Assembly (NCBI GenBank): GCA_026120185.1
Contig: JANUWF010001683.1
Coordinates: 2,054,001-2,118,000, forward strand
Direction: 5' to 3'
From: Voacanga thouarsii
Lineage: Eukaryota > Streptophyta > Magnoliopsida > Gentianales > Apocynaceae
DNA: 64,000 nucleotides
The translations under genes and the position numbers were made by a program. Below the pieces are notes generated by a model, which was given only the letters and a program-made list of their open reading frames with translations, ran no database searches and was not told the DNA's origin. Each line of letters opens with the position of its first letter. The first letter of the stretch is position 1. Shown here in pieces: positions 33,871 through 45,156 of the stretch.

Positions 33871-34899
33871 TATTTCCATTCAGGTACTTATAACAGTTGC
33901 AATAATCTCGCCGACTTTTTGTGCTCTATTTTGACTTTCTGACAGGTCAGACAAGTCGAGACATATTTAACCATATTCTTGTTCATTCTCGGCCACCAAT
34001 AAGCCCTTTTTAGATCTTGATACATTTTTACCTCTCCCAGATGAATAGCGTACTTGCTTTTATGCGCCTCTTCTAAAATCCTATACTTCGACTGGTGCTC
34101 ATCAAGTACGCACAAACGATCTCAGAAATGCAAAACTCCTGCTTTGCCTTTTAAGCTCTTTATCCTTGAAAATTTGAAATTTTGCATTACTTTGCTGAGC
34201 TTCGATGATCTCCAGCTTTAGATCCAGTATTAATCTTACATTGCTAACAATAATCATCTTTTCTTGCACTTTCGCTCTTCTATCTAGCACTTATTGGACC
34301 TCTTGAATATCCTGCACTCTCAGCCTGGCCATTTTGACTTTTTGGCTCAGGGCATCAGCAACGACGTTAGCCTTCCCGAGGTGGTAGTTGATAGGACAAC
34401 GATACTCTTCCAAAAATTTCATCCATCTCCGCTGCCTCAAATTTAAGTCCTTTTAGGTTAAGATGTACTTCAGGCTCTTGTGATTAGTAAATACTTTATA
34501 TTCAGCTCCATACAAGTAATGCCGCCATTTCTTTAGAGCAAATATAATGGCAGCTAGCTCCAAATCATGCGTGGGATAATTGACTTCATAAGGCCTCAAC
34601 TTTCGGGAAGCATAGGGGATTACCTTCCTATCCTACATCGATACTGCTCCCAAACCTTCCTTAGAAGCGTCTGTATACAGAGCGTAAGGCTTATCTGCCT
34701 CAGGCAAACTTAACACAGATGCTGTCATCAACCTCCGCTTCAACTCTTGGAAACTCTTTTCGCATTTCTCACTCCAGACAAAGGGTACGTCTTTTCTCAG
34801 CAGCCGGGTCATAGGTGATGCTGGAGTTGAGAACCCTTTAATAAACCTCCTATAATAGCCGGTCAATCCCTAAAAACATCGAATCTTCGTGATGTTTTC
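33871..34899 (-). pseudogene. T2 pol part: integrase zinc region, RNase H, RT end
   Basis: The minus-strand frame 34115-33888 shows the integrase HHCC zinc-binding region (EAHKSKYAIHLG, then CLTCQKVK). RNase H wording ([18 protein letters not shown]) occurs in 34866-34633, preceded by the RT end ([11 protein letters not shown]). The integrase core and chromodomain are gone, deleted together with most of the 3' LTR. The TDHKSL-type and ADALSRK-type regions (34300-34500) are broken by stops and shifts. It continues across the solo LTR at 39187. Confidence 0.8.
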
Positions 34900-37230
34900 T
34901 GTTACACCCCGCTACCTAGGCTCACCAGGGCCGGGGATGTCGCCCCGTCCGAAGGACAAGGGGTCTTTATAACTAGGTCACACAAATAAAATAGTAGAAT
35001 AAAAATAATACTTTAACTTAAAATTTATTACATCCTAAGAATAAATCCAAGAATAAATCCATGAATTCCCAAAACAAATCCATAAGTAAAGCTATCCACT
35101 CTCAACTCCCCAAAGTAACACATAAAAATAAATGACAACATTCTCTTCCAAGGCAGATAACACTAGCTACTCATCCCCACAACAAGATCGACTTGAAATC
35201 ATGGTAAAAAGGTGATGAGACAGAAATCTCAGTAAGTCCGTGTGTTCTTTGAGTGTCCAGTGAAAATATTTCGTGAATGCAAGGTATAAAACCTTTATAA
35301 GAAAAATACTGGCAAGAAATAAACATTAGTCAAAAGCAAGAGTGGTGCTTTGGTTTTTCCAACCATACACAATCAATAAAATCAACCACGCAAAAGAAAT
35401 GATCATGGGTTACCACACGTTGGGCCATATAACTGGTTAGAATGCCACATTTTGTGCAGACTGACAAAAGGTAGGTGATCGGCCTACCGGGTAAGATACT
35501 CCTCATTCTCTATACCTAAACAACAACCGGGTGTCCAGTCCAGCAAAACACAGTCACTTGACTGAAAAATAAACAACTGCTAGCTCGGACCGGCACGACC
35601 TACTGGACTGACATCTTATCCGGGAAGGACTCATCCCTCAGAGGTGGCCACCTACTGAGAGACTCACCCTAACCCTTTAAAGACTAGTCCTAGCAGTCTA
35701 CCTTTATTGAATACTCAACGTAACGTAACCCACTTGGGGAAAATGAAAAAACCATAGTTCCACATAAAAATGGCAATTAAGGGTCTCCAAAATCTTTGTC
35801 AAAATTAGTTTTGGAAAGAGTTTTGAGTTTGAGTAAATCTGCTTATGGATTTTCAAATAATTTGTTTGACTGAAATAAGAAAGGATTTAATCCTCAATTG
35901 CCTTATAGAAATGAGTGTCCATGCACTATACATTTGGCTTGCAATAATAAACATTTTACATCAATCAGGTTTTATACAGGAGCTTACTTGATTCTTGCTC
36001 ACAATATAAGGTCTCCAACAGCTGACCTAATCCCGCATGGGCAAATACAAATCACAATCAAACTCAAGCTAAAATCCACTTTCTCAATTTAAAACAACTC
36101 AACTCACTTCTACCATTATCCTAGTGTCCCAAGCTTTAAGGCCAAACAATAAATAAATAGGTTTATAAGCTAAGCCTAATTTGATATTTAAAATAATTAA
36201 GGTTTTGGGAAATAAGTACTAATAAGTTGATGGTTTAAATCTTGCTAAGAAGAATTTAGAGTTTATTTGATGAAGAGTCCTAGGTGGTACTAGGTAAAAT
36301 AATGATTTATTAATAATTTAGTTGTTAGAAAATAATTGATAACTAAAATTAGTTGAAAATAAATTTAATGAGTCTTGCTTGAAAAATAATAAATAAATTT
36401 TTAATGGGTTTTGATTAATGATAATAATTAAATTTTTAGTAATAAATATTTTACTAATTATGATTATTTCCATAAAAGGTTTTAGTTGATTTCATTATTT
36501 TATATAATATATATATATATATATTATTTTTCTAGTAAAAGCTATTTTTTATTTGACTAAAATATCCTTATTATATATAATAATCCAAATCTACCCCTCC
36601 TAGGGTTTTTTTTTTAAATTACTAGCAGAATCATATTATGAAATATTTTATTCATGATGTAAAAATTAGCTTAGGGACAACTAGATCATGATCATATTTC
36701 TATGGCTAACCACAATCATGAACATATACAATCCTTCAATTCATCAACTCATCCAAATCATGCATATAAGCATAGATCTAGACTTACTAAGGTATGATCT
36801 AACCTTTACTAGCATAAATATTATCATGGTTTTAATAATCACACAAGAATATAAATCATATTTATCATAGATGACATAATCTCTAACATACTTGATCATG
36901 GAGACATGTATTAAACCTCAAAACATCATACAATCAAACAAGATAATCCCTTCGTGCATAAATCCCATCTCCATCATATTCATACATATATTCATGCTTC
37001 AATTTCAACTCATCACAACAATATATACTCAAACCCCATTCATGATTCATCTTCTATCAACATCATCCTAGAGACATAAATCTAGAATTTAAAAGAAGGG
37101 TTAAAAAAACTTACTTGATTGATGAAAACCTTGAAGGAGTTTTGAATGAATCTCAACTCCTAGATGACTAGATCCGTCCAAGGAAGATGGAGAAAGCATG
37201 GTCATTGGAGAAGAAGTCATTCGGCTAAGA

Positions 37231-37270
37231 GAGAGAGAGGTTGACTGAGAGAGAGAGAGAGAGAGAGAGA
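37231..37270. repeat. (GA)n microsatellite in LTR S2
   Basis: An interrupted GA run. It sits at the place corresponding to the (CT)n at 45110 in the plus-strand LTR and to the (GAA)n at 51452 in LTR S3. Confidence 0.85.
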
Positions 37271-38875
37271 CCATTAGCATGTTTAGTCATATATATATTC
37301 ATTAGAGATCAAGATTAGAGAAGATAAAGTTGTTAGAACTACCCTACCTTGAAAGTGTTCTTCAGCCTTCACAAAACTTCTGGTTTTTTTATCCAAAAGA
37401 GCAAGTTGAATTTGAGAGTTGGATGTTAAAAATGTTGTGGATGGACTCACAGCAGTGAATAGATGAAATTTGACATTTTTAGAAGAAGTTTGAAATGATT
37501 TGGAGAGGTATTAGGTGAAAGGAAGGAGTAGGTGTTCTTGGTGTGCTATGTGTTTTTGAAGGTTGAAGAGAATAGATAGGTTTTGTTCAAGGCTGGCCGA
37601 ATTTCTGTAGGGATTAGGGCTGCCGAATTGTTTGTAGGGTTTTGGAAGATGATTTTCTGGTTTGGAAGGGAAAAGGAAAGGCTAGTTGTTGGAATCCCTC
37701 AAGAATATTTTTGGGAAGCAAATTTGGAAACTAAATACTACAAGAATATCTTTGATTGTTGGAGAGCTTTTGGGAAGATGCCATGGCCGAATTTCTGTGC
37801 AGTGTTTCTGCTGGATGAAAGCTGATTGAAGAAGGCTAAGGGTGGCTAAAAATAAGGAGTATAATGGTGAAGGAAAGGTCTGGTTGTTTGAGGGATATTT
37901 TATGGAAGGTTGCTAAATTATGGTGGCTGGAATTTTGGTATCCAAATCAAGGCATGATTGCAGAGATTTGTTAGGGAGATTTTTGGACATCTACGTTCGA
38001 ATTTCGTGCAGGAGCTTGGGGAACACAATGGAGCTTTGATCATGGCTGTTTAAGAGTGGTTTGTGCAGAAGAAAAATGGAGTTTCAGCCAGGGCTGAATT
38101 AGGAAACAAAGCTGGAAAATTACTGCACAGGATTTTCGCTATTGCTGGAATTTTTTTGGGCAGTTTTGGCTGCCATTTTCCAGCCAGGTTGCAGGGAGTT
38201 TGAAGGGGATTTCAGGGGTCTTTCAAGGCTGGTTTCCAGAATTCTTTACGGAGGAAAAAATTGGCTAAGATACTGAACAAAAACTGAAAGAAAACAGCTT
38301 GGTTTCGGACCTCCAAAGCTGCGATTTTGTCCAGGGATTTTTCTACTTTTGCACAGCTTTTGTGCAGTCCGAAAATGGCTAGAAATATTCATGTTTCAAG
38401 CTGATCAAAAGGGCCATTTTCTGGCAGCATTTGGGAGGGAATAATGACTAAGAATTTTGTCACCTTGAAGGCACAAGAAGCTGGAAAAATTTCAGTTCAA
38501 TGAGTGAAGTTTTAGAGAGTTCACTAGGGAAATTAATTCACTTAAAATCCTTCCCCCTCTTCCATGGTTTCGGTCCATAAGATATCTTTCTCTAAGATAT
38601 TTTGAACCTTCAAAGCCACAGCACATTGCTGGAATTTTTCTAGAATAAATTTGGCTTGAACAAATTGAACAACTAATGAATTGAGAGATAGGAAAAATTA
38701 AAGAGCAAGATGAAATGAATTCCCTTTAGGAATTTTGTGTAGAGCAAAAGAATAAGATTAGGATACTCCTGTCATGACTCTCTTAGGACAACATCTCTAC
38801 CCTATTCCAAAGCACATAAGGCTGAAAATTCCGCTTTCCAAGCAAAAATAAAATTTAATCATTCTGAAGCTCCCA

Positions 38876-38937
38876 TGAGGGAATTTTAACCCAAGACCTC
38901 AATATTTAATTTCAAAGCTCTAACCACTAAACCATAA
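38876..38937 (-). other. tRNA-like module in solo LTR S2
   Basis: On the minus strand: TAGTGGTTAGAGC, an anticodon-arm-like part and GGGTTAAAATTCC (a degenerate B-box). It lies about 297 bp from the LTR start. Confidence 0.5.
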
Positions 38938-39186
38938 CAACTCTTATTCTTATTTTCCCTCTAAAAATATTTTCATATTCAATTCTCAAGCTATCACCAT
39001 TTTCCTCCTCAAGCAAAAATTATCATTTTACCCTTCTCACTCAATAATCATAATCAAGCCCTCTAGACTATAAAACACAAATTCAATGCACATAAATTCA
39101 TATAAAAATATATTTAAACATACAATGAAATTTGATATGCATCCCAACCCCCTTACTCTAAGGTTGGTTTTGACTGGGGTTTCACA

Positions 39187-40510
39187 TTCTCCGGTTACTT
39201 CCAGTCCAAAATTGCTTCAACTGTTGCTGGGTCCACCTCGATTCCTTCATTGGTTACCACATGGCTAAGAAATGACACACTATTCAGCCAAAACTAGCAC
39301 TTGCTAAATTTAGCATAAAACTTGTGCTTACTTAGCTTTTCCAATACTAGCTTCAAATGTTCCATATGATCCTCGGGATTCTTAGAGTATATGAGTATGT
39401 CGCCGGTGAAGACCACCACGAACTTATCCAGCTAGGGTTGGAAAACTCGATGCAACAAATCCATAAATACTGCTGGTGCATTTGTCACCCTAAAAGGCAT
39501 CACCACAAACTCATAGTGCCCATATCTAGTGTTGAAGATTGTCTTGGGAATGTCCTCCTCTTTTTTCCTCACTTATAGTATCCTTGCCTCAAATCCAATT
39601 TGGAATAATAACTGGATCCTTGCAACTGGTTGAATAGCTCATCAATTAACGGTAGAGGATATTTATTCTTGATGGTCAGGTTGTTCAACCCCCAGCAGTC
39701 GATAACATAACCTCAAGGTTCCGTCCTTCTTCTTCACAAATAGCACTGGAGCACCCCAGGGTGACATGCTAGGTTTATGTAACCTTGCTTCACCAATTCG
39801 TCTAGCTGCTCCTTTAATTCCTTCAACTCCGTCGGTGCCATCCGATATGGGGTTTGGGATACCGGTTCCGCTCCTAGTACAATCTCAATAGTGATATCAA
39901 CTTTTCGATTGGGAGGTAGAGAAGTGAGTTGTGCAGGGAACATATTGGGAAAATCTCTTACCATCTCAGTATCTTCGAGGGTGCCCTGATCCTTCGGCTT
40001 ATTTATCACACAGGCCAAATATATTTAACACCCTTGCTTCAGTAATTTCTGAGCTTTTGCTCTAGCTATCAAAAACTTCAACTCTTTTACTTTCTTGCCA
40101 TTGAACTCCAACACATTGCATCCCGATCTAATGAACTGAACAGACTTAATCTTATAGTCAACTTTAGCCCCATGCTTAGCTAGCCAATCCATGCTCAGAA
40201 TCAAGTCATAGTCATCAATAGCTAAGACTATCAAATCTCCCTCCAAGCTTTCTCTCCCCACTTCAATCTTACAATTCTACACATACCGATCTGCTTACAC
40301 CATTTTCCCTAAGGGCGTACTCACCAACAAGGTAAAAGGTAGTTCTACCCCATCCCAACCCAAATGATAAGCACAATTCTTGTTTAAATAGGAATGGGTA
40401 GATCCAGGGTCTATTAATGCATTAATGGAACAACCTTGGATAGTAAACGTACCTTCCATCGCTGCTGCATCTACTCCAACCTCTTCCCAGTTAAGAGCGA
40501 AAACCTTTGC
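39187..40510 (-). pseudogene. T2 pol: protease and RT
   Basis: Protease carries ALIDPGSTHSYL near 40410, followed in another frame by DDYDLILSMDWLA (40261-40025) and then RT N-terminal text ([28 protein letters not shown] in 40018-39734). A frameshift after KQGYI destroys the SPWGAPV region. The KLDLRQGY region, lost in T1, is still readable near 39585. The active-site box is [10 protein letters not shown] instead of FIDD. The rest of RT lies at 34899 and below. Tekay/Del type. Confidence 0.83.
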
Positions 40511-41630
40511 TTTCACTTGTGTCATCTGAGTTCTACTTCCTAAGGCTCCCACAATATTGGCTTGATTAGCTCCTACAATCTGAGCCGCGTTTCCTTGCCA
40601 GAGTTGGAGAAGTTTAAGGCCGGCATTTCGCAGATGATTCGGGTCTTTGCAGTGGTAGCATTTTCGCTCAACTCCCCTAGACCAACAATTTTCCTCTACA
40701 TGGGCCATTTTCCCGCAGTGTTGGCATAATGGAAGATTCTGTATAGGACCAACTGGTGCCATTTGTGCTTGCTTCCCTCGGTTCTGCCATTGCTGGACGA
40801 CAGGTCCTTTATTGGGTTGCTGCCTCTGGAAAGGTCTCGGCGGTTGTCTTGGTAGCAAGAAAGGTCTTGGTACCTTCCTATTGCAATCCTTGTTCTTAGT
40901 CCGGGTCGCTACGTCCACAGCCCCTGAAGAAGTCGTTGGTGGAGAGGGTGCCAACGCCCTTCTTAACTCCTGCCTCAATCCCTTGACAAATTATCTTGTT
41001 CTGTTCTGTTCAGTATCCACTAGCCTTTTGCAGTATTTTGATAATTGAGTAAAACATGCCTATACTGTGCTACAGCCATACCCCGTTGATTTAGATTTTG
41101 GAATTCGTCTTCCTTTTTTTCCACTATCCACTGAGGGATATATTCGGCTCTGAATGCCTCCATGAAGTTGGCCCACATCTAGTCCTGATCGATCATCTCG
41201 TAGTCATCTTGGACTCGTTACCACCATGCTCGAGCTGGGCTCCTCAGTCGAAATGCAGAAAATTTCACCATTCGCTTCTCAATGTACAGGAGCGTAGCAA
41301 AGATGTCCTCCATCTGTTTCACCCACTGTTCTGCTTTCTAATCTTGCTCGGCCTCTCCTAAGAAGATGAGAGGTTGAAATTTCAGAAACCTTTCTAGTGC
41401 TTCATCTTCCCCTTTCGGATTCCTCCGCTAAGTCAGGGTTTGCAGAATCTCGGTCATTTTTTGAAATGCTTGCCCTATAGTGTCGCTGATAAGTTCTTCT
41501 GATCCTATTTCCTGCTCCAGTTCATTCTCATTTGCCCAGTTTGGTGATGGAATTTGAGTTGCTTCGGTGTCACGGGCTCTGCCTCAGGATCCTTTCTGTT
41601 GGATATGGCTGCACGACGCTTGGGTGCCAT
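40511..41630 (-). pseudogene. T2 gag
   Basis: The start is the ATG at 41630, homologous to the T3 gag start. The C-terminal 150 codons are open (frame 40978-40295, which continues into protease): a Pro/Arg/Gln-rich part (PFLLPRQPPRPFQRQQP), then CQHCGKMAHVEENC, a complete CCHC zinc knuckle, and CYHCKDPNHLRNA, a second knuckle whose last Cys is replaced. The N-terminal part is broken by stops and shifts. Two knuckles in gag fit chromoviral gag. Confidence 0.8.
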
Positions 41631-41904
41631 TCTAAACCATGCCCCAGATAATGAGTTTATGCATCAAAGCTTAAAATATTTAAATTGAGCATGCATTCAC
41701 ATTCAGGTTTAAACAAAAGATAATTAGATGCAAATTTTATATAAAGAATTGCATATAGATTTTTTTTTCAAGATTTAGAGTACTCCAAGTACTCTTATTT
41801 GCATAAATTTTGAAATAAAGCAATAATCATGAATGGACTCCTAGCACAAGAGTTCACTGAAAACTGTAAATAAAACGTCCTAAGCATAGCAGAACTTAGA
41901 CTCT

Positions 41905-42035
41905 TTAATCCTCATCAGAGTCTTCAAAGTTATCATCATACAACCATCCTCCTGCATTCCTAGAAAAGTCTATCCCTGCTCTATTCACGAACCTATAGTC
42001 CATTGGCTCCTTCCTGGGTCTCCTAGAACTCTTCT
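41905..42035 (-). pseudogene. T2 leader ORF, C-terminal scrap
   Basis: The minus strand reads EPMDYRFVNRAGIDFSRN, then GGWLYDDNFEDSDED and a stop at 41905, homologous to the leader-ORF end in T1 and T3. It is cut at 42035 by an LTR, so the SIM-like motifs are missing. The spacer to gag is 274 bp, against 269 in T1 and 273 in T3. Confidence 0.65.
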
Positions 42036-43337
42036 AGAACTTATTAGTATTTATTTTAGAACCCCTAGATATTTTAACTCATCAAGTAAGATTTATTTTA
42101 TAAAATATTTTATCAACTAGTATTAAAGCCTAAGATATTTTGGTCATGGTTAGTTATGGTCGTAACTAGTTGAACTAGGGATTATTTATGTAAGGCAGAT
42201 ATGGTCTAAATGATATTTTTTGCCTTGTGTTTACCCCAGGCTGGGTTAGGATGACCTTGAAAGATTTTTAAGTTCAAGAAAAGCAAAGGATCAGGTAGGT
42301 TCCTGCATGGAGTCATTTGAAAACCAAATGTGGCAAACCAACTCATTGTATACGAGAATTTGTACTGTAAAGCAATTATGCACAATTTTCCTTTTCTTTC
42401 AATCAAGCAAGCTATTTAAAACTAAGCAAACGATTTTACACAAAATGCTAAACTTTTCATAAAACCAACTCGGCAAGAGGTTTATAAACCATAATTGCTA
42501 TTTTCAAGGAAATTATTGTATGATCACTTTTTCTCCAAAGTGGGATAAACAACGTTGAGTAATGAATAAGGGTAGACTACTAGGACTAGTCTTTGATGGG
42601 TTAGGGTAAGTCTTTAAGTAGGTGGCCACCTCTGGAGGGTTAGTCCTTCCCAGATAGGATGACAGTCCTGTAGGTCATACCGGTACAAGCTAACAAGTTC
42701 AGTCAAGTGGACTGTGTGTTTCCAAAGTGGACAACCGGTAAGCTTGGGGTGTAGAGATGGAGGAGTATCTCACCCGATAGGCCGTACACCTACCATGTGT
42801 CAGTATGCTGAATGTGTGGCATTCTAATCGTTATATGCCATGGTGCACAAAATGTGGTGCCATTGCTACCTCTTTTGAGTGGTTGCATTTTTTGTGTACA
42901 TGTATGTTTTGGAAAGCAAAATACCACTCTTCATTTATGACATTTATTTAATGCTTGCCAGCGCTTTATTTTATGAAACTTTTACAACTTCTATACTTGA
43001 ACTGTTTTACCAGAAACACTAAAAGCATAGACGAGCTTACTGATATTTTTATCTCACCATCTTTTATACCATGTTTTCAGGTCGATCCTACTATGAATGT
43101 CATTTGCTAGATTATTGCCTATGTCTTGATGACTCTCTAGGATTTTTCCTATGTATTGCTTTTGAGAGACAGTAGCAGACATTTATTTTTGAATTTTTTT
43201 AATGTATTGATAGGTTGTAATAAGTTTAATTTTGAATTATTTTTTTTATTTTGTATGTCCTAGTTATAAAGACCCCTTGTCCTGTAGACGAGGTGACATC
43301 CCCAGCCCAGATGGGGCATAGGTTGTTGGGTGTTACA
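42036..43337 (+). repeat. Tekay-type LTR alpha, 3' part
   Basis: It is nearly identical in wording to 46235-47480 (LTR beta) and ends GGGTGTTACA. The 5' three quarters are missing; the left border abuts the T2 leader ORF at 'tagaac'. The end block 'gaggtgacatcccc' is the plus-strand form of the block opening S2 and S3. Confidence 0.8.
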
Positions 43338-43450
43338 AGTTTGTTGGGTAAGAAGGGTAAAAAGATAATTTTGTTTGAGGTTAAAATAGGAAGTTGGCTT
43401 GAGGTTTAGATAAGAAGAATATTTGGGGGAGAAAATAAGAACAAGAGTTG

Positions 43451-43514
43451 GTGTGGTTAAATAGTTAGAGCTTTGTGATTTAATCTCTAAGGTCTTGAGT
43501 TCAAATCCCGTCAC
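43451..43514 (+). other. tRNA-like module in LTR beta
   Basis: This is the clearest copy: GTGTGGTTAAATAGTTAGAG (D-arm-like), a TTTAATC anticodon-arm-like part, 'ggtc' as a short variable region and GAGTTCAAATCC as B-box-like T-arm. It contains the parts of a tRNA in order within 64 bp but has no acceptor pairing that I can see. Confidence 0.55.
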
Positions 43515-45109
43515 TTAAGTTTTATTCATTATTATCTTAACTATGTTTCGATTTTCAATTTTCTTACATTCCTTAAAGATAGGAATGTTGTCTTAAGGGA
43601 GACATAAAGATAATGTCTTGAGCATGTGATCATGTCCTAAAAGGAATTCTAGAGGAATTCTTGTCCCCTTTAATTTCTCTTGCCTTGTCCTAACATCTTT
43701 ATAATTTAAACTATCCTTAATCCATTGTTCCATTCTTTTTAATCCCAAAAATTTTGTGATAAAACCCCTAGCCTTGAAATTCAAAAATCAACTTTTGCGG
43801 GTTAAGGAATGGACGAAAATAGGGAGAAGTGTTAGGAAGGGTTTCCAAGGAAACGAAATCACCATAGCTATACCTTTTTCTTGTTCATGTTCTGGTAAAG
43901 GAAAATCTAGAAAATTTTCCAGAATTTTTGCAAGGTTGTTTTCAAAAGTTTCAGCCAACATTCTTACCCCATTTGCTGCTACAAAAATGGTCATTTCATG
44001 TAAGTTTGAAGGTTGGAAATTCAGAGAATTTTCAGACTGCACAACCTTTACAAACTAGAAATTTTCCTTCACCAAATTCGCTGCATTGAAGCTGGATTTT
44101 GAAGCCAGGTTTAGGTCATAAGAATAGCTGGAACTTCCTCTATTTTTCTTCAAGAGGAAGGCTGGAAAACCACCATTAAAAGACATTCGAACACCCTCAA
44201 GAATTAGCTCCAAATTGGTCCAAAGAATGCAGAATATTCTGCACCAAAATCATCTCCATTCCAACTGTTATTGAAGCATTAAAAACTAGAAAATTTCAAA
44301 CTTGTTTTGTCAAGGCGAGGGCTGAAAGTCTCTATTCAAACCTCTGCAATTCATACCTTTGTTCAACCATGGACTGAATACCCTTGGCCTCCACACTAAC
44401 CTTAAGTGTTTGGACTCCGTGATCACACCTCAAAAAGCTCCTAAGATTGCTCTATCCAAAACTCATTTGAACTTCAAACTAATTCCAGATTTTTTGCTCC
44501 ATTAAAACTCTCTTGTTGCAAGTGATCGAACCAGAATTTCTCTGCCATTATAGACCAATTTTTGGCCAGCTTAATAAACTAAACAACCTCTATTCTTTGC
44601 ATTAAGCCTAGCTTGTTTAGTCTTACACCATTGAAGAGCAAGAGACCTTCCATGAACACCCTCTATTAATAATCCTCTATCTCTAATAACTCCTTATTTT
44701 CTTCCATTTGAATTTCTAAAAAAAACTGAACACTTCTCTCTTCTTTCTTGCTAAACCAAAACTCCTCTCTATGGTAGGCCATTCGGCCAACAACATTTCT
44801 AGCAATTCTTCAGCCATTTTCTCTCAAACTCTCTCAAAAACACCAAGAACAAACACTTCACATCTTTAAGCCTAAACCTTTCCTAAACACCTCCAATCAC
44901 TCCTAAATACTCCAAATGACCCATATTGAATCTATAGTCTTCATTTCTGGGCTTTATAACACTAAACCACGCAAACCAAAATTTTCAAACAGATCAAAAC
45001 CATTTTTTTTTGTTGTAGGTTCCAAGAACACCAAAAGGTAAAACAAGAACAACCTCCTTGTTCTTTCTCTTCTACTCAACTTTTAATATTCCTTTCTAAT
45101 GCCATTCAT

Positions 45110-45112
45110 CTC

Positions 45113-45153
<41 letters not shown>
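45110..45153 (+). repeat. (CT)n microsatellite in LTR beta
   Basis: An almost pure CT run downstream of the TATA-like box, that is, in the likely transcribed 5' leader part of the LTR. Confidence 0.9.

Positions 45154-45156
<3 letters not shown>

Larger units (their letters stand above)
34900..39186 (-). repeat. Solo LTR S2, Tekay-type, 4287 bp
   Basis: Plus-strand ends are TGTTACACCCC and GGGGTTTCACA. T2 pol is interrupted exactly here: 'gatgttttc' on the left and 'ttctccggttac' on the right, compared with 'gatattctccggttg' in T3 at 48160. The duplication is TTTTC/TTCTC with one mismatch. It is inserted in the same orientation as its host. Contents include the family block 'ggggatgtcgcccc', an AT-rich centre with a (TA)n run near 36507, a (GA)n run near 37230-37270, Phe/Gly-like low-quality ORFs without domains, and the tRNA-like module at 38876. 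Confidence 0.87.

Noticed and set aside
43756..44058. 100-codon plus-strand ORF in LTR beta
   Set aside because: It lies within an LTR, is not kept open in S2 or S3, and has no domain.
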